A stretch of 9,297 nucleotides of DNA from Limnohabitans sp. Its GTDB lineage: Bacteria > Pseudomonadota > Gammaproteobacteria > Burkholderiales > Burkholderiaceae_C. A program made the translations under genes and the position numbers. The notes under the pieces are model-generated. The model searched no databases and was not told the origin of the DNA. It saw only the letters and a list, made by a program, of their open reading frames with translations. The DNA lies in assembly GCA_015657605.1 (NCBI GenBank), contig JACDQO010000089.1, positions 1-9,297 on the forward strand, written 5' to 3'. Shown in pieces: positions 1-6,400 of this stretch (position 1 is the stretch's first letter; each line of letters begins with the position of its first letter).

Positions 1-366
1 CAGCAACGCGCCAGCATCTGCCGCGCCTTGATCCATGAGCCCAAGATGCTGCTGCTGGACGAGCCCTTCGGAGCGCTTGACGCCTTCACCCGTGAAGAAC
101 TCTGGTGCATCTTGCGCGACCTGTGGACCGAGCAAAAGTTCAACGTCATTTTGGTCACGCACGACCTGCGCGAATCGGTGTTTTTGGCCGACACGGTGTA
201 CGTGATGAGCAAGAGCCCCGGCCGCTTTGTGGTGAAAAAAGAAATCGACTTGCCACGCCCGCGTGACCTCGAGATCACCTACACCCCTGAATTCACCAAC
301 ATCGTGCACGAGCTGCGCGGCCACATCGGTGCCATGCGCAAGACCGGTGCAGCCATCAACCAATGA
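1..366 (+). CDS. ABC transporter ATP-binding protein, NitT/TauT type (C-terminal part, 5' end outside window)
   Basis: This is the nucleotide-binding subunit of an ABC importer, which hydrolyses ATP at the inner face of the cytoplasmic membrane to drive uptake. The open frame enters at base 1 and gives 121 codons to TGA. It begins with QQRASICRAL, the tail of an ABC signature helix; the Walker A and LSGG parts lie outside the window. Walker B (MLLLDEP, visible residues 16-22), the D-loop GALD (24-27) and the switch His (VTHD, His54) are intact. The segment MSKSPGRFV followed by LPRPRD is typical of SsuB/TauB/NrtD-like ATPases. The permease gene starts 13 bases after the stop, so the two form one transporter. 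The substrate cannot be read from this fragment. Because ureD follows in the same run, a nitrogenous compound is plausible but unproven. A TTG at 28 could open a shorter frame but would cut the domain, so it is not a real start. Confidence 0.93.
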   Translation, partial: QQRASICRALIHEPKMLLLDEPFGALDAFTREELWCILRDLWTEQKFNVILVTHDLRESVFLADTVYVMSKSPGRFVVKKEIDLPRPRDLEITYTPEFTNIVHELRGHIGAMRKTGAAINQ

Positions 367-379
367 TCGGGAGCCCCTC

Positions 380-1147
380 ATGAACAAAAAATCCCTCGAA
401 AGCTGGTCACCCTGGATCTTGCTGGTGCTGAGCATCCTGATTTGGGAAGGCCTGTGCCGCGCCTTCAACGTGTCGGAATTCGTGTTCCCCAGCCCCTCGC
501 GCATCGCACAGCAAACCATCGAATACCGCGACGTGATCGCGGGCCACGCCTGGCGCACCTTTTGGGTGACCATGGTCGGCTTTGGCATCGCCATCGTGGT
601 GGGCGTGTTGCTGGGCTTCATCATCGGCAGCTCACGCCTGGCCTATGCCGCCGTGTACCCGCTCATGACCGCCTTCAACGCGCTGCCTAAAGCGGCCTTT
701 GTGCCCATCTTGGTGGTGTGGTTCGGCATCGGCATCGGCCCCGCCATCTTGACGGCCTTCCTCATCAGCTTCTTCCCCATCATGGTGAACATTGCCACAG
801 GTTTGGCCACGCTGGAGCCTGAGCTGGAAGATGTGCTGCGCGTGCTGGGCGCCAAGCGCTGGGACGTGTTGGTCAAAGTCGGCCTGCCCCGCTCCATGCC
901 TTACTTTTATGGCTCGCTCAAAGTCGCGATCACGCTGGCCTTTGTGGGTACCACCGTGTCCGAGATGACGGCCTCGAACGAAGGCATTGGCTACTTGTTG
1001 ATCTCGGCTGGTTCGGCCATGCAAATGGGCTTGGCATTCTCGGGTTTGGTGGTGGTGGGTGCGATGGCCATGGCCATGTACGAACTGTTCAGCGCCATCG
1101 AAAAGCGCACCACCGGTTGGGCACACCGCGGCTCGCAAGGCGAGTGA
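380..1147 (+). CDS. ABC transporter permease, NitT/TauT (SsuC/TauC-like) family
   Basis: This is the membrane channel subunit of the importer whose ATPase precedes it. It has 255 residues, a normal length for SsuC/TauC/NrtB-type permeases. Hydrophobic segments lie near residues 12-25, 60-83, 105-117, 120-138, 183-195 and 215-235. The EAA loop that docks on the ATPase is clear at about 143-170, with LEPELEDVLRVLGAKRWD followed by VGLP. The N-terminal FVFPSPSRI (34-42) is also characteristic of the family. The start ATG at 380 is chosen because the open frame extending back to 263 overlaps the ATPase gene and encodes nothing membrane-like, and a GGGAG lies a few bases upstream. The ureD start follows 10 bases after the stop. 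No substrate-binding protein gene is visible; it is probably upstream of the window. Alternative substrates are aliphatic sulfonates, nitrate/cyanate, pyrimidines or a thiamine precursor. Confidence 0.94.
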   Translation: MNKKSLESWSPWILLVLSILIWEGLCRAFNVSEFVFPSPSRIAQQTIEYRDVIAGHAWRTFWVTMVGFGIAIVVGVLLGFIIGSSRLAYAAVYPLMTAFNALPKAAFVPILVVWFGIGIGPAILTAFLISFFPIMVNIATGLATLEPELEDVLRVLGAKRWDVLVKVGLPRSMPYFYGSLKVAITLAFVGTTVSEMTASNEGIGYLLISAGSAMQMGLAFSGLVVVGAMAMAMYELFSAIEKRTTGWAHRGSQGE

Positions 1148-1151
1148 GGAG
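1147..1151 (+). promoter_or_regulatory. Ribosome binding site that fixes the ureD GTG start
   Basis: AGGAG ends six bases before GTG 1158. It overlaps the last base of the permease stop codon, which suggests coupled translation. The nearby ATGs at 1153 and 1180 are in other frames, so GTG 1158 is the only sensible start. Confidence 0.75.
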
Positions 1152-1157
1152 CATGAG

Positions 1158-2033
1158 GTGAGCCAGGTCAGCGAGGGGCATGCAGCAGACGTGTCCGGAC
1201 GCTCGACTTGGCACGCCAGCCTGCAGCTTGACTACACGCTGGAGTCCAACCGCAGCGTCGCCCGCTACCTGCACCAGGGCCCGCTGCGCATTTTGCAAAG
1301 CCTCTACCCTGAAGGCGATGCGGTATGCCACAACGTGCTGGTGCACCCGCCCAGTGGCCTGGTGGGTGGCGACACCCTCAACATGCAAGTCACTGTCGCA
1401 ACAGGTGCGCATGGCCTGGTGACCACACCCGGTGCCACGCGCTTTTACCGATCAGAAGCAGGCCTTGCCACACAACAGGTGCATGCGCGGGTCGAATCTG
1501 GCGCGCGCTTGGAATGGCTGCCTTTGGAAGCCATTGCCTACAACCAATGCGATGCCCTCAACCGCGCCGTGTTTGAGCTGGCCCCCGGCGCTGAAATGAT
1601 GGCTTGGGACCTCACCGCGTTTGGACTGCCTGCAGCCAACTTGCCCTATGTGGAGGGCACGTTTCGCCAACACTTGGAAATCCCCGGCGTGTGGCTGGAG
1701 CGCGGCACACTGAACGCTGAGGACACCCGATTGATGGACAGCCCGCTGGGCCTGGCAGGCCAACGCTGCATGGCCACGCTGGTATTTGCGACGGGCAGCG
1801 CCATGGCCGATGAGCGCATCGAACGGGCTTTGGCCTGCGCCCGCGATTTGCTCGAAGCGTCTGAACTGCGCCTGACCGCAGGCGCCACCTCACCGCACAA
1901 ACAGGTCATTGTGCTGCGGGTGCTGGCACCGGTGACCGAGCCGGCCATGCACTTGCTGCGGCGGGTGTGGGCGGCGTGGCGGCAAGAGATGTGGAGACTG
2001 CAGGGCACCTACCCTCGGCTTTGGCATGTCTAA
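1158..2033 (+). CDS. ureD: Urease accessory protein UreD (UreH)
   Basis: UreD is a cytoplasmic maturation factor. It binds urease apoprotein and, with UreF and UreG, forms the complex that delivers nickel and CO2 to the active site. The 291-residue product matches the family along its length: GPLRILQSLYPEGDAVCHNV (41-60), then LVHPPSGLVGGDTL (61-74), TTPGATRFYRS (89-99), LEWLPLEAIAY (118-128), WDLTAFGLPAAN (150-161), WLERGTL (179-185) and DSPLGLAGQ (194-202). The C-terminal RRVWAAWR (268-275) also fits betaproteobacterial UreD. The start is GTG, supported by AGGAG six bases upstream; the longer open frame back to 1059 runs through the permease gene. Ten bases separate it from the permease stop, so it is probably the last gene of that transcript. 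Unusually, no ureA, ureB, ureC or other ure gene follows; an MgtC/DUF4010 gene does. The remaining urease genes must lie outside the window, if present. Confidence 0.95.
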   Translation: MSQVSEGHAADVSGRSTWHASLQLDYTLESNRSVARYLHQGPLRILQSLYPEGDAVCHNVLVHPPSGLVGGDTLNMQVTVATGAHGLVTTPGATRFYRSEAGLATQQVHARVESGARLEWLPLEAIAYNQCDALNRAVFELAPGAEMMAWDLTAFGLPAANLPYVEGTFRQHLEIPGVWLERGTLNAEDTRLMDSPLGLAGQRCMATLVFATGSAMADERIERALACARDLLEASELRLTAGATSPHKQVIVLRVLAPVTEPAMHLLRRVWAAWRQEMWRLQGTYPRLWHV

Positions 2034-2085
2034 ACCCTGAATTTCTTGACCGCAAGCAGAAGGTGATCTGGGTCACTGTCAGGCG

Positions 2086-2102
2086 CTGAGCTTCATGCTC
2101 AG
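2086..2102 (+). repeat. Small inverted repeat after ureD (possible weak terminator or attenuator)
   Basis: CTGAGC, a five-base loop TTCAT, then GCTCAG form a perfect 6-bp stem in the 92-base gap between ureD and the next gene. A T-rich stretch (TGTTTGTTTTG) begins about ten bases later, too far for a textbook intrinsic terminator. It also lies close to the next ATG, so a role in RNA processing or in the leader of the next gene is equally possible. Confidence 0.3.
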
Positions 2103-2125
2103 ATGCGGATGATGTTTGTTTTGTC

Positions 2126-3352
2126 ATGAACACCTCCGCGCATTGGATCGGTTTGCTGACCGCCTTGGGGGTGGGCTTGCTGATCGGTGTGGTGCGTGAG
2201 CGCCGGCACGAGCCAACCAGGACCAAGGCTGGCACGCGGACGCACGCGTTGGTGGCGATGCTCGGCTATGTGAGTTGGAGTTTGGGCACTTGGCCATTTG
2301 TGGCCACGGTCTTGGTGATCGGTGCGCTGGTGATCGGTGGCTATCAGGCCACCGCCCGAAGCGATCCTGGCCAGACGGGCGAGGTGGCTTTGCTGGTGAC
2401 CCTGATGCTGTCGGCGCTGGCGCAGCAAAACCCGAGCTTGTCTGCCGCTCTGGGTGTGCTGGCTGCCGCACTGCTGCATGCCAAGCAAGCCTCGCAGCGC
2501 ATCAGCCGTGTGCTCATCACCGATCAAGAATTGCAGGACGCCCTGATCTTGGCTGCCGCAGCACTGGTGGTCATGCCGCTGCTGTCAGACCAAGCGATGG
2601 ACCCCTGGGGCGTATTGCAACCCACCACGCTCTGGCGCATCGTGGTGCTGGTCATGGCGGTCGGCATGTTGGGGCATGTCGCGCAGCGAGCGCTGGGTGG
2701 TCGTTGGGGCATGCCACTGGCGGCCTTCTTTTCGGGTTTTGTGTCTTCTACCGCCGTGGTCGTCAGCACGGGGCAACGCGTGCGGGCAGGACACAGTGAT
2801 GCACTGCCCGCAGCGGCTTGTGCCCTGCTGGCCAATCTGGCGTCGTTGGCACTGTTTGCCGGTGTGCTGGGAGCTGCCTCACCGCCCCTGCTGGTGGCCA
2901 TGCGCTGGCCACTGGTGTTGGCGGGCCTGGGCTTGCTGCTGGTGGTGGTGCTCGCCTTGCGTCGCATCGAAGGCGATGGTGCCGAGACGCCAACAGGACA
3001 CGCTTTCAAACTGACCCATGCCTTGGGCATGGCCAGCATCATTGCTTTGATGTCCTTGCTCGCCGCCTGGCTGCAACATGTTTTTGGCGATGTGGGCGTG
3101 CTGGTGGCTGCGCTGTGCGTGGCTTGGGTGGAAGTACATGCCGCCGCAGCCAGCATTGCGCAACTGATACAGACAGGCGGCATGACGCCTAAGTTTGCGC
3201 AATGGTCGCTGGTGGCCGTGCTGGCCTCCAGCGCTTTGGCCAAAACCGTTTTGGCCATGGCCAGCGGCGGGCTTCGCTACGGCTTGACAGTAGGTCTGGG
3301 ATTGGTGGCCATGGTGGCGGGTGGCGCGGTGGGCTTGATGTGGTTTACCTGA
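2126..3352 (+). CDS. MgtC/SapB and DUF4010 domain integral membrane protein
   Basis: This is a very hydrophobic 408-residue inner-membrane protein. The N-terminal part (about 8-140) has the MgtC/SapB-like opening LTALGVGLLIGVVRERR (11-27), followed by THALVAMLG (39-47) and several membrane helices. The C-terminal part (about 165-400) fits DUF4010, including the conserved FFSGFVSSTAVVVS (201-214) and further helices near 230-250, 260-278, 300-318, 323-340 and 360-405. Its function is not established. MgtC relatives are linked to magnesium limitation and virulence, but that does not transfer safely to this family. ATG 2126 gives the usual family N-terminus, though no good ribosome binding site precedes it. 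It lies 92 bases after ureD in the same direction, and whether it is cotranscribed is unclear. The next gene is 165 bases away and has its own control site. Confidence 0.88.
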   Translation: MNTSAHWIGLLTALGVGLLIGVVRERRHEPTRTKAGTRTHALVAMLGYVSWSLGTWPFVATVLVIGALVIGGYQATARSDPGQTGEVALLVTLMLSALAQQNPSLSAALGVLAAALLHAKQASQRISRVLITDQELQDALILAAAALVVMPLLSDQAMDPWGVLQPTTLWRIVVLVMAVGMLGHVAQRALGGRWGMPLAAFFSGFVSSTAVVVSTGQRVRAGHSDALPAAACALLANLASLALFAGVLGAASPPLLVAMRWPLVLAGLGLLLVVVLALRRIEGDGAETPTGHAFKLTHALGMASIIALMSLLAAWLQHVFGDVGVLVAALCVAWVEVHAAAASIAQLIQTGGMTPKFAQWSLVAVLASSALAKTVLAMASGGLRYGLTVGLGLVAMVAGGAVGLMWFT

Positions 3353-3517
3353 GTTGTGCAGCAGGTTTGTGAGGGATGAGTGTCTGAGAAAGGCTGTAGG
3401 CAGACTAAGGCCTTGCGTTAACCATTGGCTGAAGCTGACCCTAGGCGGTTGCATGCTGGACTATTGAAAATAACAGGTAGTTTCTGACACTTCAACAATC
3501 TATATGGTCTTTGTAAT
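3353..3517. other. Intergenic region carrying the presumed tetR promoter
   Basis: This 165-base gap has no gene. The first half contains only weak inverted repeats, such as GTCTG/CAGAC and the palindrome AAGGCCTT, without a following T run. The second half is visibly AT-rich. A plausible promoter is TTCAAC (3491-3496), a 17-base spacer and TAATAT (3514-3519). That would place the transcription start inside the operator at 3516-3531. The -35 match is poor, so this is tentative. Confidence 0.35.
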
Positions 3518-3531
3518 ATGATGGTCATCAT
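3516..3531. promoter_or_regulatory. Presumed TetR operator at the start of the tetR gene (site 1)
   Basis: ATATGATGGTCATCAT contains the inverted repeat ATGATG-GT-CATCAT, with perfect 6-bp arms. It differs by a single base from the 16-bp site upstream of the SDR gene at 4159-4174. An almost identical palindrome at the regulator's own start and ahead of the next operon is what autoregulating TetR repressors usually show. It overlaps the first codons of the reading frame, so a bound repressor would sit at or just after the promoter. Confidence 0.75.
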
Positions 3532-4117
3532 GTCATCATCGCCCACCCGAAAAGAACTGAGTCATGCTCGCATCGTCGATGCGGCGTCGAAAGCAATTCG
3601 TCGCGCAGGTTACCGCGGCGTTGGCGTTGCCGACATCATGAAAGAAGCCGGTCTGACGCATGGCGGCTTTTACGCGCACTTCGAATCTCGTGATGCCTTG
3701 GTGGTTGAAGCTCTGGCCAGAGCAGGACAAGAAAACATTGAATCTTTGACAGAAGTGATTGATCGGCGTCTGGCCAAGGGCGGCACACGCTATCAGGCCT
3801 TGATCGAAACCTACTTGCATCAGGCTCACATGGAACGTGTCGAGGATGGCTGCGTGGTTGCCGCTCTGTCTTCTGAAATGACGCGCCAAGACGAAGTGGT
3901 TCGTGTGGAAGCGCGCCGCAGAGTGGATGCGATGATCGCTTTGGTACTGGCTGCCTTGCCTGAATATGCCGATGAGAGTGAGGCATCAGTCATCACTGCA
4001 ACGATGGTAGGTGCCTTGCAATTGGCGCGAACACTTGGCGGCAAAGAGGGGCTCTCCATTTTGACCCAAACACGGCAGGCGCTGCTCGAGCGTTACCAAC
4101 ACACCACCCAACATTGA
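3518..4117 (+). CDS. TetR/AcrR-family transcriptional regulator
   Basis: This is a 199-residue DNA-binding repressor of the TetR family. The N-terminal helix-turn-helix domain spans about 15-62, with ARIVDAASKAIRRAGYRG (17-34), ADIMKEAGLTHGGFYAHF (38-55) and ESRDALV (56-62), close to the family consensus. The C-terminal ligand-binding and dimer domain includes GCVVAALSSEM (111-121), which resembles the GCxVAAL segment of one common TetR subgroup. In-frame ATGs occur at 3518, 3521 and 3530, and none has a convincing ribosome binding site. The start is therefore uncertain by up to four codons, and the operator-like palindrome covers all three. The downstream SDR, MFS exporter and thioesterase genes run in the same direction, and the first has the same palindrome in its promoter. 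The likely role is a ligand-released repressor of that operon and of itself. The ligand is unknown. Confidence 0.93.
   Translation: MMVIMSSSPTRKELSHARIVDAASKAIRRAGYRGVGVADIMKEAGLTHGGFYAHFESRDALVVEALARAGQENIESLTEVIDRRLAKGGTRYQALIETYLHQAHMERVEDGCVVAALSSEMTRQDEVVRVEARRRVDAMIALVLAALPEYADESEASVITATMVGALQLARTLGGKEGLSILTQTRQALLERYQHTTQH
3524..3539 (+). repeat. Tandem GTCATCAT octamer over the tetR start
   Basis: GTCATCAT occurs twice head to tail at 3524-3531 and 3532-3539. The first copy is the right half of the presumed operator; the second lies in the early codons of tetR. It may be an extra half-site or simply a chance repeat in Ser codons. Confidence 0.45.
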
Positions 4118-4135
4118 TTGTCTTGCCCTTTCGTC

Positions 4136-4163
4136 CTGAAATTTTTATTCGTCCAAGTATATG
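4136..4163 (+). promoter_or_regulatory. Candidate promoter of the SDR-MFS-thioesterase operon
   Basis: CTGAAA (4136-4141, four of six bases matching TTGACA), a 16-base spacer and TATATG (4158-4163, four of six matching TATAAT) lie in the 71-base gap after tetR. The -10 element overlaps the palindrome at 4159-4174, so a bound repressor would block RNA polymerase. The assignment is by inspection only. Confidence 0.5.
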
Positions 4164-4174
4164 ACGGTCATCAT
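4159..4174. promoter_or_regulatory. Presumed TetR operator upstream of the SDR gene (site 2)
   Basis: ATATGACGGTCATCAT matches site 1 at 15 of 16 positions. It can be read as the 11-bp palindrome ATGAC-G-GTCAT, or as TATGA and TCATA arms around six bases (4160-4175). It sits 14 bases before the SDR start codon and overlaps the candidate -10 element, a standard position for repression. Confidence 0.78.
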
Positions 4175-4188
4175 AAAGAAAGTAAACC

Positions 4189-4890
4189 ATGCAAATTGAA
4201 AATTCCACCGTCTTCATCACAGGCGCCAATCGCGGCATCGGACTTGCGTTTGCCAAAGCCTTTCTCGTGCGAGGCGCAAAAAAAGTTTATGCAGGTTCGC
4301 GTGACCCCTCCAAAATCAATTTGAACGGTGTGACCCCTGTCAAGCTCGATGTCAACTCAGCTGCAGATGTTCTGGTCGCCGCGCAACTGGCTCAAGACGT
4401 CACTATCGTGGTGAACAATGCAGGCATTGCCAACTTCGGTAGTTTCATGTCCGAAGATGCAGAGGCCATGTTGAGAAATCACCTTGAAACCAATGTGCTG
4501 GGACCGCTTCGTATTAGCCGTGCTTTTGCGCCTGTGCTGGCCCAAAATGGTGGTGGCGCACTGATCAACGTGGCCTTTATTGCCAGTTGGATCACCAGCC
4601 CAAAGCTCGCTAGCTATGCAGTTTCCAAATCGGCCTTGTGGAGCTTGAGCAATGGTTTGCGCAATGACCTCCGAGGTCAGGGCACCCAGGTGCTGACTTT
4701 GCACATGGGCTTTGTGGACACAGACCTCACCAAAGGGATCGACATGCCCAAGTCAACGCCAGAAACCATCGTCGAGCGCACACTTCAAGCGCTTCAAGCA
4801 GGTGCGCATGAGGTTCTGGCGGATGAATTGACCCAACAGGTCAGGGCTGGCCTGTCCGCTGAGCAAGCCGTTTATTTGGCAGCGCGCTGA
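4189..4890 (+). CDS. Short-chain dehydrogenase/reductase (SDR) with a changed catalytic site
   Basis: This is a 233-residue cytosolic Rossmann-fold protein of the classical SDR family, whose members oxidise or reduce alcohols and ketones with NAD(P). The cofactor motif TGANRGIG is at 11-18, LDV with Asp54 follows, NNAG is at 76-79, the structural Asn of the tetrad is Asn102 (TNVLG), and the active-site pair YAVSK gives Tyr143 and Lys147. SDRs carry a catalytic Ser 13 residues before the Tyr, but here that position is Phe130 (INVAFIASW), next to Ala129. Either activity is altered or lost, or another residue such as Ser133 substitutes. The substrate is unknown. ATG 4189 follows the presumed operator; the ribosome binding site is only purine-rich (AAAGAAAG). 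The exporter gene starts one base after the stop, so both are in one transcript. Confidence 0.93.
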   Translation: MQIENSTVFITGANRGIGLAFAKAFLVRGAKKVYAGSRDPSKINLNGVTPVKLDVNSAADVLVAAQLAQDVTIVVNNAGIANFGSFMSEDAEAMLRNHLETNVLGPLRISRAFAPVLAQNGGGALINVAFIASWITSPKLASYAVSKSALWSLSNGLRNDLRGQGTQVLTLHMGFVDTDLTKGIDMPKSTPETIVERTLQALQAGAHEVLADELTQQVRAGLSAEQAVYLAAR

Positions 4891-4891
4891 G

Positions 4892-6310
4892 ATGACGACC
4901 CATCAGGCTCCCACACCACCGACGGGCAAGTCCAAATCGATGCCTGCTCAATCTCCGTGGCCTGCATTCTGGATTGCTTGCAGCGCCACCTTTTTGGTGT
5001 CGTTGGACACCACGATGCTTTTTGCCGCTTTCGAAGCACTGCGCCAGAGCTTTTCGGGCACTTCTGCCGCCGAGCTGTCTTGGGTGCTCAATGGCTACAC
5101 GGTCGTGTACGCCGCCATGTTGATCCCCGCCGGTGGATTGGCCGATGCCTATGGTCGTCGCCGCATATTCCGATTAGGACTGACACTTTTTCTGGTTGCA
5201 TCGGTGGCTTGTGGCGCGGCGCCTTCTGTCGATTGGCTCATTGCCGCACGCGCTTTTCAAGCCATTGGGGCCGCATTGCTGACGCCCGCTTCCATGTCCA
5301 TTGTTTTGGCCGCCTTTCCCACCGAAAGGCGTGCCGTGGCCGTGAGTTTGTGGGGTGCTGTGGGTGGTCTGGCCGCAGCAGTGGGGCCGAGTTTAGGCAG
5401 CTGGGTCACTGCCAGTGCAGGCTGGCCCTGGGCTTTTTACATCAACCAGCCCGTGGGTCTTTGGGCACTCTGGCGCAGCGCCTCACACATCGAAGAAGCA
5501 GTTAAACCGACGGAGCGTCGAAGCGTCGACATCGTGGGCCTGGTGTTGTTGATGCTTGCAGTGGGCGCGATCGCCCTGGCGATTGTTGAAAGCGGTGAGT
5601 TGCGCTGGTCCGCTCAACAGATTGCTTGGGTTGGGGCCGGTGGTCTTTTGGCTGGAGCAGGCTTTGTGCTGTGGGCTCGAACCCGAGACAACGCGCTGAT
5701 CGATTTGTCTTTGTTTCAGCATCGCACCTACCGATATGTGAACGGGGCCACGCTGGTGTTCGGCACGGCCTTCTCGATGATGTTTCTGGGATTCTTTTTC
5801 TACATGACCGGGATTTGGCATTACACGCTGCCACAGGCGGGCCTGGCCGTGACACCTGGTCCTTTGCTGGTCATGCCCACCGCCATCATCACTGGACGAC
5901 TGGCATCACGCTTGGGCCATCGACCATTCTTGGTGGGCGGTTCGCTGCTGTATGCCCTCAGCAGCTTGTGGTTCTTTCTGGTGCCCGGCAACGAGCCGAA
6001 CTATTTGCTGCATTGGCTACCCGGTCTGCTGATGAGCGGGATTGCCGTGGGCTTGGTTCTGCCGTCCTTGTCAGCTGCGGCCGTGAATCGCTTGCCCGTT
6101 GCCCACTACGCTGTGGGCAGTGCGGTCAACCAGGCAACGCGACAAATTGGCTCCGTGCTCGGTGTGGCGTTCACAGTGGCGCTGGTAGGCCATGCCACGC
6201 TCCAACATTCTGACTTCAATGAGTTCTACCTGCTGCATGGTCTGCTGGCGTTGCTAACAGGACTGCTGTGCTGGCCTGTCGACACCAAGCCTCGGGATGC
6301 ACAGCCATGA
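4892..6310 (+). CDS. MFS multidrug-type exporter, DHA2 (EmrB/QacA-like) family
   Basis: This is a proton-driven exporter in the cytoplasmic membrane. It has 472 residues, the usual size for 14-helix DHA2 transporters. A polar N-terminal tail (1-23) leads into the first helix, which carries the DHA motif Asp (SLDTTML, Asp39). Motif A is at 81-91 (GGLADAYGRRR). The fourth helix contains ARAFQAIGAALLTPAS (119-134), and the export-specific motif C is at about 155-170 (GAVGGLAAAVGPSLG). Further helices extend to about 460. Its start lies one base beyond the SDR stop, indicating translational coupling. With a TetR regulator upstream, the usual interpretation is substrate-induced efflux of a small toxic or metabolic compound. 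The substrate cannot be predicted. An internal Met at codon 17 (4940) is an alternative start. Confidence 0.93.
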   Translation: MTTHQAPTPPTGKSKSMPAQSPWPAFWIACSATFLVSLDTTMLFAAFEALRQSFSGTSAAELSWVLNGYTVVYAAMLIPAGGLADAYGRRRIFRLGLTLFLVASVACGAAPSVDWLIAARAFQAIGAALLTPASMSIVLAAFPTERRAVAVSLWGAVGGLAAAVGPSLGSWVTASAGWPWAFYINQPVGLWALWRSASHIEEAVKPTERRSVDIVGLVLLMLAVGAIALAIVESGELRWSAQQIAWVGAGGLLAGAGFVLWARTRDNALIDLSLFQHRTYRYVNGATLVFGTAFSMMFLGFFFYMTGIWHYTLPQAGLAVTPGPLLVMPTAIITGRLASRLGHRPFLVGGSLLYALSSLWFFLVPGNEPNYLLHWLPGLLMSGIAVGLVLPSLSAAAVNRLPVAHYAVGSAVNQATRQIGSVLGVAFTVALVGHATLQHSDFNEFYLLHGLLALLTGLLCWPVDTKPRDAQP

Positions 6311-6390
6311 CTTTGAGTCACCTCACCTCATCCATTCTCTTTGCTGACACCGGCGTGTCCGTGTGCATCAAAAATTTTGTATCAACTGAT

Positions 6391-6394
6391 GGAG
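6391..6394 (+). promoter_or_regulatory. Ribosome binding site choosing the thioesterase start
   Basis: GGAG lies six bases before ATG 6401. The in-frame ATG at 6389 overlaps it, and the TTG at 6341 has no such site, so 6401 is the preferred start. Confidence 0.65.
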
Positions 6395-6400
6395 CCCATT

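Noticed and set aside
632..1138. A 168-codon minus-strand open frame opposite the ABC permease
   Set aside because: The translation is His/Gly/Gln-rich with no family features, and the plus-strand permease explains the region fully.
2034..2125. Possible ureA remnant after ureD
   Set aside because: None of the three forward frames resembles the start of the urease gamma subunit, so there is no evidence of a leftover gene.
2524..3258. A 244-codon open frame on the minus strand opposite the DUF4010 gene
   Set aside because: It is antisense to a convincing membrane protein, has a low-complexity Ala/Ser/Thr-rich product with no recognisable motif, and arises from GC-rich codon bias.
6346..6359. 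GACAC/GTGTC hairpin between the exporter and the thioesterase as a terminator
   Set aside because: The stem is only five base pairs and no T run follows it directly. The downstream gene is better viewed as part of the same operon.
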